From AP-15 sp963737145 (GTDB lineage Bacteria > Pseudomonadota > Alphaproteobacteria > ATCC43930 > CGMCC-115725), in the NCBI GenBank assembly GCA_963737145.1, contig CAVTRO010000001.1, positions 558,001 through 622,000 on the forward strand: a stretch of DNA of 64,000 bases, in the 5' to 3' direction. Position 1 is the first letter of the stretch. Every line of letters starts with the position of its first letter. The translations under genes and the position numbers were made by a program. The notes beneath the pieces are model-generated. The model saw only the letters and a list, made by a program, of their open reading frames with translations, had not been told where the DNA came from and searched no databases. Of this stretch, positions 1-9,186 are shown in pieces.

Positions 1-396
1 CGTCACCGGCATCATAATTGCCACGACCAGCGCAAACGGCAGGCCGAGCCGCAACAGACGGCTATTGAGGAAATTTCCCGCCCCCTTGCGGTTCAAACTG
101 GGCCAGACAAACAGGCCCGATAGAAAGAAAAACAGTGACATTAGAAAGACGTCTTGCCATGCGCAATACAAATCGAACCCCAGCCACCGATGGCTGTCGA
201 TGATCGGAATGGCGCGCCATTGATAGGGTGGGCTGTCGAACCGATAAGGCGCGGCCGGAAGAAATTGCAGATAGGCCAGCACCGAATGGAACGACAGTAC
301 CAGCAGGATCACTAAGGCGCGCAGATTATTGAGCGCCAGGCTCGAGCGAGCCGATGCTAGCTCCGCCCGCATCGGCCGATCGTTACTCGCGTTCAT
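1..396 (-). CDS. acyltransferase 3 family membrane protein (N-terminal part)
   Basis: Read by hand on the minus strand from an ATG at 394-396; the frame is open to the window edge (132 codons), so the C-terminus is missing. The start region reads MNASNDRPMR and is followed by a hydrophobic helix (about residues 25-45) containing the FHSVLAYL segment, where acyltransferase-3 proteins carry their catalytic histidine, then LMSLFFFLSGLFVWPSL, a typical second membrane helix, and a basic LNSRLLRLGLPF stretch. The family (OafA/OpgC type) moves acyl groups onto cell-surface sugars or glycolipids from the inner membrane. Its start overlaps the end of the upstream hpnN-like gene by 14 bases, so the two are probably translated together. 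The substrate cannot be told from sequence. Confidence 0.8.
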   Translation of the reverse strand, partial: MNASNDRPMRAELASARSSLALNNLRALVILLVLSFHSVLAYLQFLPAAPYRFDSPPYQWRAIPIIDSHRWLGFDLYCAWQDVFLMSLFFFLSGLFVWPSLNRKGAGNFLNSRLLRLGLPFALVVAIMMPVT

Positions 397-3121
397 GCCC
401 GGACGCGTCGACCTCCGACAGCGCGCGCTCCCGTTGCGTGCGCGCGACCCCAACCCGGGAACCAGCTGGCCGGGGACCAGCTGCCCGCGGGCCAGCTGGC
501 ATCACATTGCCGGCCGGGATCTCGCGGCGCACGACCCAGGTGGGTTTTGCCCGCGGCCGTCCCATCAGCGCAGGCTGGAAGAGCACCGCCGCCGCCATCG
601 TGCAGACGAGCGCCAGCGCCATCAATTCGCCCATGCTGGAGGTGGCGGGATCGCTCGACAGCCACAAGCTGCCAAATGCGCTGGCGGTGGCGAGCGCACT
701 GAAGATCACGGCGCGCGTCAGGGTCGACTGGACCAGCGCGGTTTTGCCGCTGCGCCAGGCCATGATGTAATAGATCTTGAAGGCGACGCCGACCCCGAGC
801 AGCAACGGCAGCGCAAGGATGTTGGCAAAATTCAACGCGATGCCGAAAACGACACAGAGCTCTAGCGTTACCACGCCGGCAACGAGCAGCGGTATCAAAG
901 TCAGGAGGACATCCGAAGCCCGCCGCAGCGCGATTCCAAGCAATACGGCAATTGCCGCCAGAGCGAAAATCCCGGCCTCGACGAATGCCCACACGACGGT
1001 GTTCCCGGCTTCGAACATCATCACCGCCGGGCCGGTCGCTGTCGGCTCGATGTGCAGCACCGCCGTGACAAATTCTCGCAACGCCGTGGTATTGTCCGGG
1101 TCGGCCTTGGGGAGGACCTGCACCCGCGCCTGCCCGTCGGGCGCCAGCCACATCCTCTTCAGAGCCGCAGGTATACTGTCGATCGTGATCCACTCAGGCC
1201 TCAACTCGGCGCGCAGCTGATCCAGTGAGAAACGCAACGGTTCTACGACCGCGTGCTCAACTTCTGCCCGAACCGCGGGATTGGCCTTGGCCAGTTGCGA
1301 TAGGAGGCCGGCAAGGCGCCGTGCCGCGACTGCCCCCGGTCCCGGATTTTCCCCCGCAACCGCCGAGAGCTGACCAACGGTCGAGTTTAACGCGGCAACA
1401 ATCTCGGCATCGGTCGGCGGTGGTTTGACCTCGGCCCGCTGCAGTGAAGGTTCAATCTTATCTGCGGCTGCACTGATCAGCCGCAATTTTTCGGTTTGGT
1501 CGCGCGGTATGAGGTCATCGAAGGTCCTGGCTTGCGCGACTTGCGGGAACGCCGATACCCGCTCGGCGATTGCGTTCGCCGCGCGGAGGTCTGGGGCCAT
1601 GATCTCGATCGCATTCGCTCCGGTCTGCGCATCTTTGCGCAGGTCAAGAAAAGTCGCGACCGACGGTGCACTCGGGTTTCGCAAGTGGAGCGGGTTGAAA
1701 TCGAAGCGCAGAAAGATCAGCAAGGGCGAGGCCAACGTGATGAGCAGGAGCGTCGTGCCGATAACCGGGATGCGGTATCGCTGCACGAACCAGTCTACTG
1801 GCGCGAGTGCGGCAAACCCCATCGGCCGCGGCTCAGAGGGCGGTTTCATCACGGTCAGCAGCGCCGGCAGCAACGTAATGCTGGTCAGGAACGCAACGAT
1901 CATCCCGCCGCCGGCGATCTGGCCGAGCTCGGATAGACCCTGATACGAGGTCGGCAGGAACGACGAAAAGCCGGCGGCGGTGGCCGCCGCGGCAAGCGCC
2001 AGCGACACACCAGCCTTGCGCGCCGCGCTCCTCAGCGCCGGCCTCAGCTCGCCATATTCGTGCCGTTCGGCGCGGTAGCGCACGCTGAATTGCAGGCCGA
2101 AATCGACGCCGAGCCCGACGAACAAGACAAAGAACGCGACCGAAATCACATTCAGCGCGCCGACGACGAAGAGGCCGAAAGCCGCAGAGATCGCCAGACC
2201 GGCCACCAGATTGATCGTAACCGGCAATATGATCCGCGCAGAGCGCAACGCCAGCCACAGAATGACAAGCACCGAGACGATCGAGACCGCAGCAGTCAGC
2301 GGCGCGCTCTTTCTGATGCTGGCGAACTGGTCGTCATTCATCGGCACCAGGCCGGTCAGTCGCACCCGCGCCTGGTAATCGCGGTCGAGCCGCAGATCCC
2401 GGGCCGTCTGCATTACCGCGTCACTCGCCGCGCGGCCGGGTTCCAGCGCGCTGTAATTGAGGACCGGCTCGACCTCGATAAAGCGGCGCAGCTCCTGCGG
2501 TTCGGATGCTTTCCCGCTGGCCAGAGCGCGCCACGAAAAGCTGGCCGGGTGGCCGGAAAGCGCTTCCTCGACCGTCTGCGACGCCATCGTCACTGCCGGC
2601 CCCAGATCGTCGAGCTGAATTTGCCTGTATTGCACGCCCATAAGGCCGAGATCCAATGCGCCGAGGGCGCCCCTGAGACTGGGATCGGCGGCCAATGTCT
2701 GCAGCAAGGGATCGGCCTGAACCAGACCTTGCGTCAGGTTCGCCACCTCGCCGTCGGACAGGTACAACAACCCGTTGCGTTGGAAGAACGGACCGGCTTG
2801 CATCTGGTGAACGGCGCGGAAAAAATCCGTACGGCGGGTAAGCGCGTCAGCGAGCTTGGCCGAGGCCTGATCGGCAAGTTCAGGTGTGGGGGCATCGACC
2901 ACGACGAGCATTTCCGGTGGCGGAAAGACCCGCATGTCTTCCACGGCGCGCTGCGTCCACCGCAGATTGTGCGGAAAGAGGTCCTTGACGTCGGTCTTTA
3001 CCGCAAAGTTTTGCACTGCGTAAACCGCCGAGGCGGCCGCCAGGGCGAGCCCGGCGATAATCACCCACCAAGCATGACGACTGCAGAATTCAACTGTCCG
3101 TGAAATCGATGATCCGAGCAT
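383..3121 (-). CDS. hpnN: hopanoid RND transporter, HpnN-like (MMPL family)
   Basis: A 912-residue inner-membrane RND-type protein. An N-terminal helix (about 15-38) is followed by a large periplasmic domain with the FAVKTDVKDLFPHNLRW segment, a block of five or six helices (about 270-430), a second periplasmic domain (about 470-700) and a second helix block (about 720-860), as in MMPL/RND exporters. Length and layout match the HpnN branch, which moves hopanoids from the inner to the outer membrane in alphaproteobacteria; this family assignment is recognition, not a search. The last 40 residues are unusually rich in Pro, Ala and Gly and come from a short CCAGCTGGC-like repeat in the DNA (about 468-500). 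The stop overlaps the start of the acyltransferase gene. No other hopanoid gene is in the window. Confidence 0.8.
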   Translation of the reverse strand: MLGSSISRTVEFCSRHAWWVIIAGLALAAASAVYAVQNFAVKTDVKDLFPHNLRWTQRAVEDMRVFPPPEMLVVVDAPTPELADQASAKLADALTRRTDFFRAVHQMQAGPFFQRNGLLYLSDGEVANLTQGLVQADPLLQTLAADPSLRGALGALDLGLMGVQYRQIQLDDLGPAVTMASQTVEEALSGHPASFSWRALASGKASEPQELRRFIEVEPVLNYSALEPGRAASDAVMQTARDLRLDRDYQARVRLTGLVPMNDDQFASIRKSAPLTAAVSIVSVLVILWLALRSARIILPVTINLVAGLAISAAFGLFVVGALNVISVAFFVLFVGLGVDFGLQFSVRYRAERHEYGELRPALRSAARKAGVSLALAAAATAAGFSSFLPTSYQGLSELGQIAGGGMIVAFLTSITLLPALLTVMKPPSEPRPMGFAALAPVDWFVQRYRIPVIGTTLLLITLASPLLIFLRFDFNPLHLRNPSAPSVATFLDLRKDAQTGANAIEIMAPDLRAANAIAERVSAFPQVAQARTFDDLIPRDQTEKLRLISAAADKIEPSLQRAEVKPPPTDAEIVAALNSTVGQLSAVAGENPGPGAVAARRLAGLLSQLAKANPAVRAEVEHAVVEPLRFSLDQLRAELRPEWITIDSIPAALKRMWLAPDGQARVQVLPKADPDNTTALREFVTAVLHIEPTATGPAVMMFEAGNTVVWAFVEAGIFALAAIAVLLGIALRRASDVLLTLIPLLVAGVVTLELCVVFGIALNFANILALPLLLGVGVAFKIYYIMAWRSGKTALVQSTLTRAVIFSALATASAFGSLWLSSDPATSSMGELMALALVCTMAAAVLFQPALMGRPRAKPTWVVRREIPAGNVMPAGPRAAGPRPAGSRVGVARTQRERALSEVDASGHERE

Positions 3122-3330
3122 GTTCTACTGTCGCCAAGCAGCCTGCGAGAACGCCCACTCTGCTATAGCGGCGTTAACGGGCGGTTGATCGCCAGCCGGC
3201 TAAGCCCGCTCAACGCTGCAAACCGCAGTCCACTACGGTCTGACTGTAGAACCCGTAGGGAAACCGCTCGGTTCCCGGGTCTGGCCGGAGGCGCCCGGCC
3301 GAGGCGTGGCAATATTGTGGAATAAGGCCG

Positions 3331-5031
3331 TCAGTATCCGGCCGCCGCGCCGGCTGGCAGACGGCTGTCGCTGGCACCGCGGAGCCGGCCGTTGGCGATT
3401 TCGATCAACTCGACCGCGCCCCAGGGATGCTGCTCGACCAGCTTGTAGCCCATTGCGGTGAGCTGAGTAATGACCTCAGGAGACATCCCGGACCGCTCGA
3501 TATAAACATCTTCCGGCTGCGCTTGGTGGTGGAGGCGCGGCGCGTCAACGGCCCCCTGCGCCGCCATGCCATGGTCGACGATGTTCATGATCGTCTCCAA
3601 GACCGTCGTGATGATCCGCGCGCCGCCGGGGCTCCCGAGCACCAGAACGACCTTGCCGTCCCGCTCGACCAGGGTCGGGGCCATCGACGATAGCGGCCGC
3701 TTGCCGGGCGCGATCGCGTTGGGCTCGCCCTGGACGAGACCGTAGAGGTTTGGCGCGCTGGGTTTCACGGTGAAGTCATCCATCTCGTTGTTGAGAAAAA
3801 AGCCGGTGCCTGGCGCGATGACGCCAGCCCCGAAAGAACCGTTGATCGTGTAGGTGACCGCGACGGCATTGCCTTCGCCGTCGACGACCGAATAATGGGT
3901 CGTTTCGGACTTTTCGCGCGGCTGACCTTCGCCTGCCCGGTTTTCAGCGCCGCCTCGGGCGATCTCGGCGCGGAGCGAGGCGGCGTAGTCCTTGGACAGC
4001 AGCCTGTCGAGGGGGTTCGCGACAAAATCGGGATCGCCGAGATTGGCGTTGCGGTCGCGATATCCGCGGCGCATCGCCTCGACCATCAATCGCACCGATT
4101 GGGCCGAGCGAAATGCCGAGGCTGCGATGTCATAGCCTTCGAGGATGTTAAGGATTTCGCACATCGTCGTGCCGCCCGAGCTCGGCGGCGGCGCCGAGAC
4201 AACCAGATAGCCGCGGTAGGTGCAGGTCAACGGAGCGGTTTCGGTAGCCGTATAGGCGGCAAGATCGCCGGCGGCGAGAATTCCGCCATTCTCTCGGCTC
4301 GCCTTCTCGACAGCCGCCGTGACCGGGCCTTTGTAGAACGCCTCCGGCCCCTGCCGCGAGATCAGCTCGAGGGTCGCCGCGAGGTCGCTCTGCACGAGGC
4401 GGTCGCCGGGTTGGAGGCGGCTGCCGTCCGGCCGCAGAAAAATTTTCGCAGCTCCAGGATCGCGGCTGAACCGGTCGGCTCTAGCATCGAGGATGTCGGT
4501 GTCGGCATGGCTCAGCGCAAAGCCGTCGCGGGCCAACGCGATCGCCGGCGCGATCAGCGCAGCCCGCCGCAGCCGGCCGTATTTGGCCGCCGCATGGTCG
4601 AGCCCCATCACCGTGCCGGGCACGGCGGCGGCCCGGTACCCGTGGCGGCTGAGCTCGTCGATGGGCCTGCCCTCGCCGTCGAGGTACATCGTGGTGGTCG
4701 CCGCTGCGGGCGCGGTCTCGCGGAAATTGACGAACGCCTCCCGCCCGTCGGCCAGGTGGATCGTCATGAACCCGCCGCCGCCTATATTCCCGCAGCAGGG
4801 GTCGACGACGGCGAGCGCATAGCCGACCGCAACCGCGGCATCGACCGCATTGCCGCCCGCCCGAAGCACCCGCACCCCGGCCTCGGAGGCGAGGCGATGC
4901 GCGGACACGACCATGCCGTGCTCGGCCTCCACCGCGGAGGCGGCCTCTGCCGGCGCAGCCCACAGCATCGCCAATAAGATCAGCGCAACGCGCGAGCGGC
5001 TCTGCGCCACCACCATCACTACGTCCATCAT
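3331..5031 (-). CDS. ggt: gamma-glutamyltransferase (periplasmic)
   Basis: 566 residues, near the usual length of bacterial GGT. A signal peptide is clear (hydrophobic ALILLAMLWAAPAEAA, about 16-31). GGT transfers or hydrolyses the gamma-glutamyl group of glutathione in the periplasm and matures by self-cleavage into large and small subunits. The cleavage/nucleophile motif TTHYS lies at about residues 377-381 and is followed by VVDGEGNAVAVTYTING; the first threonine of the motif is the expected nucleophile. Other family blocks are GGNAVDAAVA (about 59-68), the GGGG loop (84-87) and a LSSMAPT block near the C-terminus. It stands alone, 29 bases from the convergent-free end of the dehydrogenase upstream on the same strand. 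Confidence 0.93.
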   Translation of the reverse strand: MMDVVMVVAQSRSRVALILLAMLWAAPAEAASAVEAEHGMVVSAHRLASEAGVRVLRAGGNAVDAAVAVGYALAVVDPCCGNIGGGGFMTIHLADGREAFVNFRETAPAAATTTMYLDGEGRPIDELSRHGYRAAAVPGTVMGLDHAAAKYGRLRRAALIAPAIALARDGFALSHADTDILDARADRFSRDPGAAKIFLRPDGSRLQPGDRLVQSDLAATLELISRQGPEAFYKGPVTAAVEKASRENGGILAAGDLAAYTATETAPLTCTYRGYLVVSAPPPSSGGTTMCEILNILEGYDIAASAFRSAQSVRLMVEAMRRGYRDRNANLGDPDFVANPLDRLLSKDYAASLRAEIARGGAENRAGEGQPREKSETTHYSVVDGEGNAVAVTYTINGSFGAGVIAPGTGFFLNNEMDDFTVKPSAPNLYGLVQGEPNAIAPGKRPLSSMAPTLVERDGKVVLVLGSPGGARIITTVLETIMNIVDHGMAAQGAVDAPRLHHQAQPEDVYIERSGMSPEVITQLTAMGYKLVEQHPWGAVELIEIANGRLRGASDSRLPAGAAAGY

Positions 5032-5059
5032 CGCTACTATTGATGAGCCCGATTGGCGG

Positions 5060-6157
5060 CTAATAGCCGCGTTGCCAATCGATGATGTTCCTCAGCGGGC
5101 GCCCGTCGATATAGGCGCGCAGGTTCTCGCAGAAGAGGTCGACGCCGCCGTGGCGGTCCTCGTCGCTCGCGCCCGAGACGTGCGGCGTGATCAGCACCCT
5201 GGGGTCGGACCACAGGCGCGACGGCGGCGAGTGCTCGAATTCACCGACATAAACATCGAGCACCGCGCCGCGCAGATGGTTGCACTCGAGCGCCTCGGCG
5301 AGCGCTTCCTCATCGACGATTTCCCCGCGCGCGACATTGACCAGCACGCTTCCCGGCTTCATCAATCCGAAGCGGGTCTTGTCGAAAAGCCGGTTCGTCT
5401 CCGGCGTCCATTGGCAGCAGATCACGACAAAATCGCTCTCCGGCAGCAGCCGGTCGAGATCCGCCGCGCCGCCCATTTCGCTGAACCCGGCGGGTAGGGG
5501 TTCGCCCGCCCGCGGATTGCGTCGAGTGCCGATGACACGCATGCCGATCGCGGCGCAGAGCCGGCCGACGTCGCGCCCGATGCCGCCGGCGCCGACGACG
5601 CAGGCGGTCTTGCCTTCGATCAGAAGCGGCCGATAGGCGCGGTGGTCGAAGGCACCGGCGCCGCGATCGAGGACGGCACGGTCGAAGCTCTTCGCGAAAT
5701 GCATAATGCCGGCGAGCGCATATTCCGCCATCGCCAATGTGCTGCCGACGCCGCGCGAGGTGGTGACGATGACGTCGCTGCCCCAAAGATCGCCGCGAAG
5801 CAGGTTGCTGGCGCCGGCGGGGCGCTGATGAAACCATTTGAGCCGGGGCGCCCGGGCGCGTAGGTCGAGGGGGAACGGCCAGCCGCCGAGGATAACCTCC
5901 GCGTCGGCAAGGAGCCGGTCGCGCTCCTCGCGGGCCCCCACGCCGACGGAGCCCGGCCGCAGATAGCGCGACGCGGTGTAGGCCGGCCAGGTCTCGCGAT
6001 ATTCACCGTCGAACCAGCCTCCGGCATCGGTCACTCGGATCGACGGATTGACCGCCTCTATTTTAACCCGCTCCGCGGCGCCGAGGCGCTGAATGGCGAG
6101 GACGTTGATCGTTCGCACGGGCTCTTCCCCTGATCCGGTGGCAGCACTGGCATGCAC
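5060..6157 (-). CDS. D-2-hydroxyacid dehydrogenase (NAD-dependent)
   Basis: 365 residues with the two-domain fold order of D-isomer 2-hydroxyacid dehydrogenases. The nucleotide-binding glycine motif reads VVGAGGIGRDVGRL (about 189-202), preceded by MAEYALAGIMHFAK, the helix that contacts cofactor. The catalytic block is present: an arginine in NVARGEIVDEEAL, an acidic residue in the GAVLDVYVGEFEHSPPSRLW stretch, and a histidine in the ITPHVSGAS motif near 325-334. Members reduce 2-keto acids such as glyoxylate or hydroxypyruvate; the exact substrate is not visible. The start is not certain: a GTG at residue 14 (VRTINVLAIQ) would also fit. It is divergent from the amidohydrolase gene that follows. 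Confidence 0.88.
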   Translation of the reverse strand: MHASAATGSGEEPVRTINVLAIQRLGAAERVKIEAVNPSIRVTDAGGWFDGEYRETWPAYTASRYLRPGSVGVGAREERDRLLADAEVILGGWPFPLDLRARAPRLKWFHQRPAGASNLLRGDLWGSDVIVTTSRGVGSTLAMAEYALAGIMHFAKSFDRAVLDRGAGAFDHRAYRPLLIEGKTACVVGAGGIGRDVGRLCAAIGMRVIGTRRNPRAGEPLPAGFSEMGGAADLDRLLPESDFVVICCQWTPETNRLFDKTRFGLMKPGSVLVNVARGEIVDEEALAEALECNHLRGAVLDVYVGEFEHSPPSRLWSDPRVLITPHVSGASDEDRHGGVDLFCENLRAYIDGRPLRNIIDWQRGY

Positions 6158-6237
6158 GATAACGTCGGGAGCGGAGCTTGTCCCTCCGGCTCTGCGCAGC
6201 CTATGCTGACGCCGCGATTTCGCTGGAGGAGGGTCGG

Positions 6238-7449
6238 ATGAAACAGGGATACCGGTTTGTCGATTGCGATATGCACATCATGGAGCCGCCGGACCTGTTC
6301 GAAAGATATCTCGACCCGGCCTTCAAGCACCGCATTACCTCCTCGATGCGGCGCAGCGACGGCGGTCCGACCGGCATGCGCGGCCGGCCGTTGTGGTTCT
6401 TCGACGGCGCGCCGACCAGCAATGACGGCAATATTTCGCAATACAACCGAACGCGCGGCCCACTCGTGTCGCGCCGCGCCAACACCAACGTCATGTTCGC
6501 GGTCGAGCGCGGTTACGACGCTGAGGCCCAGGTCATGGGCATGGAGATGGAGGGCATCGACATCGCGGTCCTGTTCCCGACGTCCGGTCTGTCGTTCCTG
6601 GCGCGGGACAATATGGACCCGCAATTCTCCGCCGCGATCTGCCGGGCCTACAACGACTGGCTGCACGACTTCGTCCAGCACAGTCCGGACCAATTGAAGA
6701 TGGCGGCGATGCTGCCGGTCCATGACGTCAACCTTGCGTGCCAGGAGCTCTATCGCTGCGTCAAGGACTACGGCGCGGTCGGCGCCTTTGTGCGGCCCAA
6801 TTACGTCAACGGGCGCTACTGGCATTCGAATTATTGGGACCCGCTCTACGGGCTGTTGCAGGACCTCGACGTCCCACTGTGCTTCCATGAGGGGACCGGG
6901 TCGTACTACTCGACGATCGAGCCGCGCTTTGGCGAGAACCGCTTCATGCGTCATGTGGCGAGCCACTCGACCGAGATGCAATTGGCGCTGATTGCGCTGA
7001 TGCTCGGCGGCGTCCTCGAATTCTACCCGCGCCTGCGGGTCGCCTTCCTGGAGGCGCAGAGCTGGTGGGTGCCGGGGCTGTTGGGCCGCATCGAGTGGGA
7101 TCTGCGGCAACACCATGACTCCGATGCGCCCTATCTCAAGATGTCGCCTCTCGAATACTGGCAACGCAACTGCTTTTCGGCGATCGAGAGCGGCGAGCGC
7201 GAGGTCGGCGCGACGGTCGAGCTGCTCGGCGGGGCCGACAACATCTGCGTGTCGAGCGATTTCCCGCATTTCGACTCGAGCTTCCCGGAGGTGTCGACCC
7301 GGGTCCTAACAAATTCCAGCATCACGCCCGAGATCGGCGGCAAGATCCTGAGCGGCGGCGCCCGCCTTTACGGCTTCACCGACGCCGATTTCGACAAGGC
7401 CACCGCCGCCGCCCGGCGGCGCGACAACGTCACAGTGGCGCGGGCGTAG
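6238..7449 (+). CDS. amidohydrolase family protein (amidohydrolase-2 type)
   Basis: 403 residues from the ATG at 6238, chosen because GGAGGAG lies 6 bases upstream; the open frame itself begins further left without a good ribosome site. The N-terminus carries the metal-binding D-x-H pair in VDCDMHIMEPPDLFERY, typical of the TIM-barrel amidohydrolase-2 family (decarboxylases such as ACMSD and related hydrolases). Further family features are CFHEGTGSYYS (a metal histidine, about 219) and SSDFPHFDSSFP near the C-terminus, which supplies the last acidic ligand. Homologous proteins in this group act on aromatic or uronate-type carboxylic acids, but nothing here fixes the substrate. It is a single-gene unit ending at a strong hairpin region. 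Confidence 0.85.
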   Translation: MKQGYRFVDCDMHIMEPPDLFERYLDPAFKHRITSSMRRSDGGPTGMRGRPLWFFDGAPTSNDGNISQYNRTRGPLVSRRANTNVMFAVERGYDAEAQVMGMEMEGIDIAVLFPTSGLSFLARDNMDPQFSAAICRAYNDWLHDFVQHSPDQLKMAAMLPVHDVNLACQELYRCVKDYGAVGAFVRPNYVNGRYWHSNYWDPLYGLLQDLDVPLCFHEGTGSYYSTIEPRFGENRFMRHVASHSTEMQLALIALMLGGVLEFYPRLRVAFLEAQSWWVPGLLGRIEWDLRQHHDSDAPYLKMSPLEYWQRNCFSAIESGEREVGATVELLGGADNICVSSDFPHFDSSFPEVSTRVLTNSSITPEIGGKILSGGARLYGFTDADFDKATAAARRRDNVTVARA

Positions 7450-7450
7450 C

Positions 7451-7538
7451 GCCCTCACCCACCCAGCCCTCGCGGGCTGGGTCCCCCCTCTCCCGCATTG
7501 CGGGAGACGGTGCCGAGCGCAGCGAGGCGGGTGAGGGT
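7451..7538. repeat. compound inverted repeat, probable bidirectional terminator
   Basis: The space between the converging amidohydrolase and cupin genes is filled by nested palindromes. Outer arms are CCCTCACCC (from 7452) and GGGTGAGGG (from 7529). Inside are a perfect 9-bp hairpin with a 4-base loop (ACCCAGCCC 7461-7469, GGGCTGGGT 7474-7482) and a 7-bp hairpin (CTCCCGC 7490-7496, GCGGGAG 7500-7506). This type of element is dispersed in many alphaproteobacterial genomes. Its place between convergent stops suggests transcription termination in both directions. Confidence 0.6.
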
Positions 7539-7552
7539 GGCCGGGGGGCGCG

Positions 7553-8056
7553 CTACGCGACGCGCTCGTAGGGGAAGCGCTGGACCTTCTCCATATTCTT
7601 GCCTTCGATGCGGATCAGCCGGGTCGTTCCGGCGCGCCGCGGCGAGTGCAGGTCGCCCTCATTGTAGAGATAGGCGGCCCCGGGCTTCAGCGTGTAATCC
7701 TGGATGCGCCGCGCTTTGCCCGGCTTACCCTCGCCGGGGCGGGCCACCGGCTCGTAATCGGTCATCACCGTCTCGCCGCGCGCCTGGCCGTAGATCGCCC
7801 AGGACGGGCCGTGATCGTGCGGGTTGCTGTCCTTCGCACCGTGGTAGACGTGGCCGAGGATGCAGAAGCCGAGCTCGGGGTCCTCGTAGAGTATTTTGCG
7901 CTCGGGAACGTCATCGCCGAGATGCGTTTTGACGAAATCCTCGTCCTTCAGCACCTCCTGGACCAGCGCGCACACCTGTTTGCGTCCCTCGACACCCGGA
8001 TCTTGCTCAAGGATCCGCCGACACTCCGTCGAAAACTGCTCGAGGCTATACCCCAT
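7553..8056 (-). CDS. cupin-fold protein, cysteine-dioxygenase-like
   Basis: 167 residues. The metal-site pattern of cupins is visible: NPHDHGPSWAIYGQARGET (about 80-98), with two histidines and a glutamate spaced as in HxHx(n)E, and a second block ending in GDLHSPRR (about 135-142) that supplies the third histidine. A helical N-terminal third precedes the barrel, as in thiol dioxygenase relatives. Expected to be a small soluble metal-dependent enzyme or a sensor; the substrate is unknown. It converges with the amidohydrolase gene across the terminator-like repeat and does not form an operon with the permease genes, which lie on the other strand. Confidence 0.7.
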   Translation of the reverse strand: MGYSLEQFSTECRRILEQDPGVEGRKQVCALVQEVLKDEDFVKTHLGDDVPERKILYEDPELGFCILGHVYHGAKDSNPHDHGPSWAIYGQARGETVMTDYEPVARPGEGKPGKARRIQDYTLKPGAAYLYNEGDLHSPRRAGTTRLIRIEGKNMEKVQRFPYERVA

Positions 8057-8229
8057 CTGACCAACTCCCTGTGGCTCTCAAGGCTGCGAACAGCCGCCCG
8101 CAACCAACGCGCGATAGTAACCCGAAGCGGGGCCAAACCGCAAAGCGGGCGCGCAGAGCGGCTTGACTTCCCAATCAGGCGGGCCTCACTCTCGCCGCAA
8201 ATACCCGCCGGGTCGCCGTCAGGGAGGAC

Positions 8230-9186
8230 ATGTACAGCTATATCATCCGTCGCTTGGCCTTCGGCGCCCTGACGGTGATCGGTGTCTCGATCATCGTGTT
8301 CGCCGTTCTGCGGATCCTGCCGGGTGACCCGCTCGTCGCGATCTTCGGGCCCGAGGGCTTTACCAAGCTCAGTGAAGCGGAGCGTGCCCGTTATATGGCC
8401 GATCTCGGGCTCAGCGATCCGCTCGCCGTGCAGTACTTTCATTGGGTCGGAGACATTGCCCGAGGCAATTTCGGCCGATCGTTCTTCCGCGCCGAAAGCG
8501 TAGGCGAGATGATCCTGCGCCGCGGACCGCTGACCGCCGAAATCGCGGTGCTGTCGGTCATCCTCTCCTGGCTGGTCGGGATACCGGTGGCGATCGTCAG
8601 CGCGCTGCGTCCAAACAGTCTCGGCGACAATTTCTCGCGGTTTCTCAGCATCCTGTTTTTGGCGATCCCCGGCTTTTGGCTCGGGATGCTGATTGTGCTC
8701 GCGGCGCTATTCATGTTTGGCTATCGGGCGCCGCTCGCCGGCCCCACATTGCTAGCGGATCCGTGGGGCAATCTTCAGGTCGTGATCGGGCCGGCGGTCG
8801 TTCTCGGGCTCGGCCAGGCCGCCTATATCGCCCGCATGGCGCGTTCCAGCCTGTTAGAGGTGATCCGGGAAGACTACGTGCGGACGGCCCGCGCGAAAGG
8901 GCTGAGCCGGCGTCCCGTGATCACCTTTCACGCCTTGCCGAATGCCTTGCTGCCGGTGATTACGCTGTCGGGAATTCTCCTTGGTTTCGTGCTCGCCGGG
9001 TCGATCCCCGTCGAGCGTGCCTTCGGGACGCCCGGGCTCGGTTATGCGATGTTTACGGCGGTTAGCGAGCGTGACGTCTTTGTTATGCAAAACCTGGTGT
9101 TTATCTACGCCGTGGTCTTCGTGCTGCTGAACATACTGGTCGACCTCACGATCGCCTGGCTGGACCCGAGGATTCGGTATCGATGA
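8230..9186 (+). CDS. ABC transporter permease, DppB/OppB type
   Basis: 318 residues, six predicted membrane helices beginning at residue 9 (GALTVIGVSIIVFAVLRILPGDP), the N-terminal block that marks the DppB/OppB family. The EAA-like coupling loop is DYVRTARAKGLSRRPVITFHALPNALLPVIT (about 217-247). An AGGGAGG ribosome site lies just upstream (8219-8225). It forms the first half of a permease pair; the next gene overlaps by four bases (ATGA). These permeases import dipeptides, oligopeptides, nickel or glycosides. No substrate-binding protein or ATPase gene lies next to the pair, so it must borrow them from elsewhere, or they are lost. Confidence 0.9.
   Translation: MYSYIIRRLAFGALTVIGVSIIVFAVLRILPGDPLVAIFGPEGFTKLSEAERARYMADLGLSDPLAVQYFHWVGDIARGNFGRSFFRAESVGEMILRRGPLTAEIAVLSVILSWLVGIPVAIVSALRPNSLGDNFSRFLSILFLAIPGFWLGMLIVLAALFMFGYRAPLAGPTLLADPWGNLQVVIGPAVVLGLGQAAYIARMARSSLLEVIREDYVRTARAKGLSRRPVITFHALPNALLPVITLSGILLGFVLAGSIPVERAFGTPGLGYAMFTAVSERDVFVMQNLVFIYAVVFVLLNILVDLTIAWLDPRIRYR

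Noticed and set aside
2060..3103. A 347-codon plus-strand frame inside hpnN
   Set aside because: Antisense to a clear transporter and without hydrophobic or motif structure.
6058..7269. A 403-codon minus-strand frame across the amidohydrolase gene
   Set aside because: It is antisense to a clear enzyme with a ribosome site. Its sequence has no family pattern and is rich in Arg, His, Gln and Asp, as shadow frames in GC-rich DNA are.
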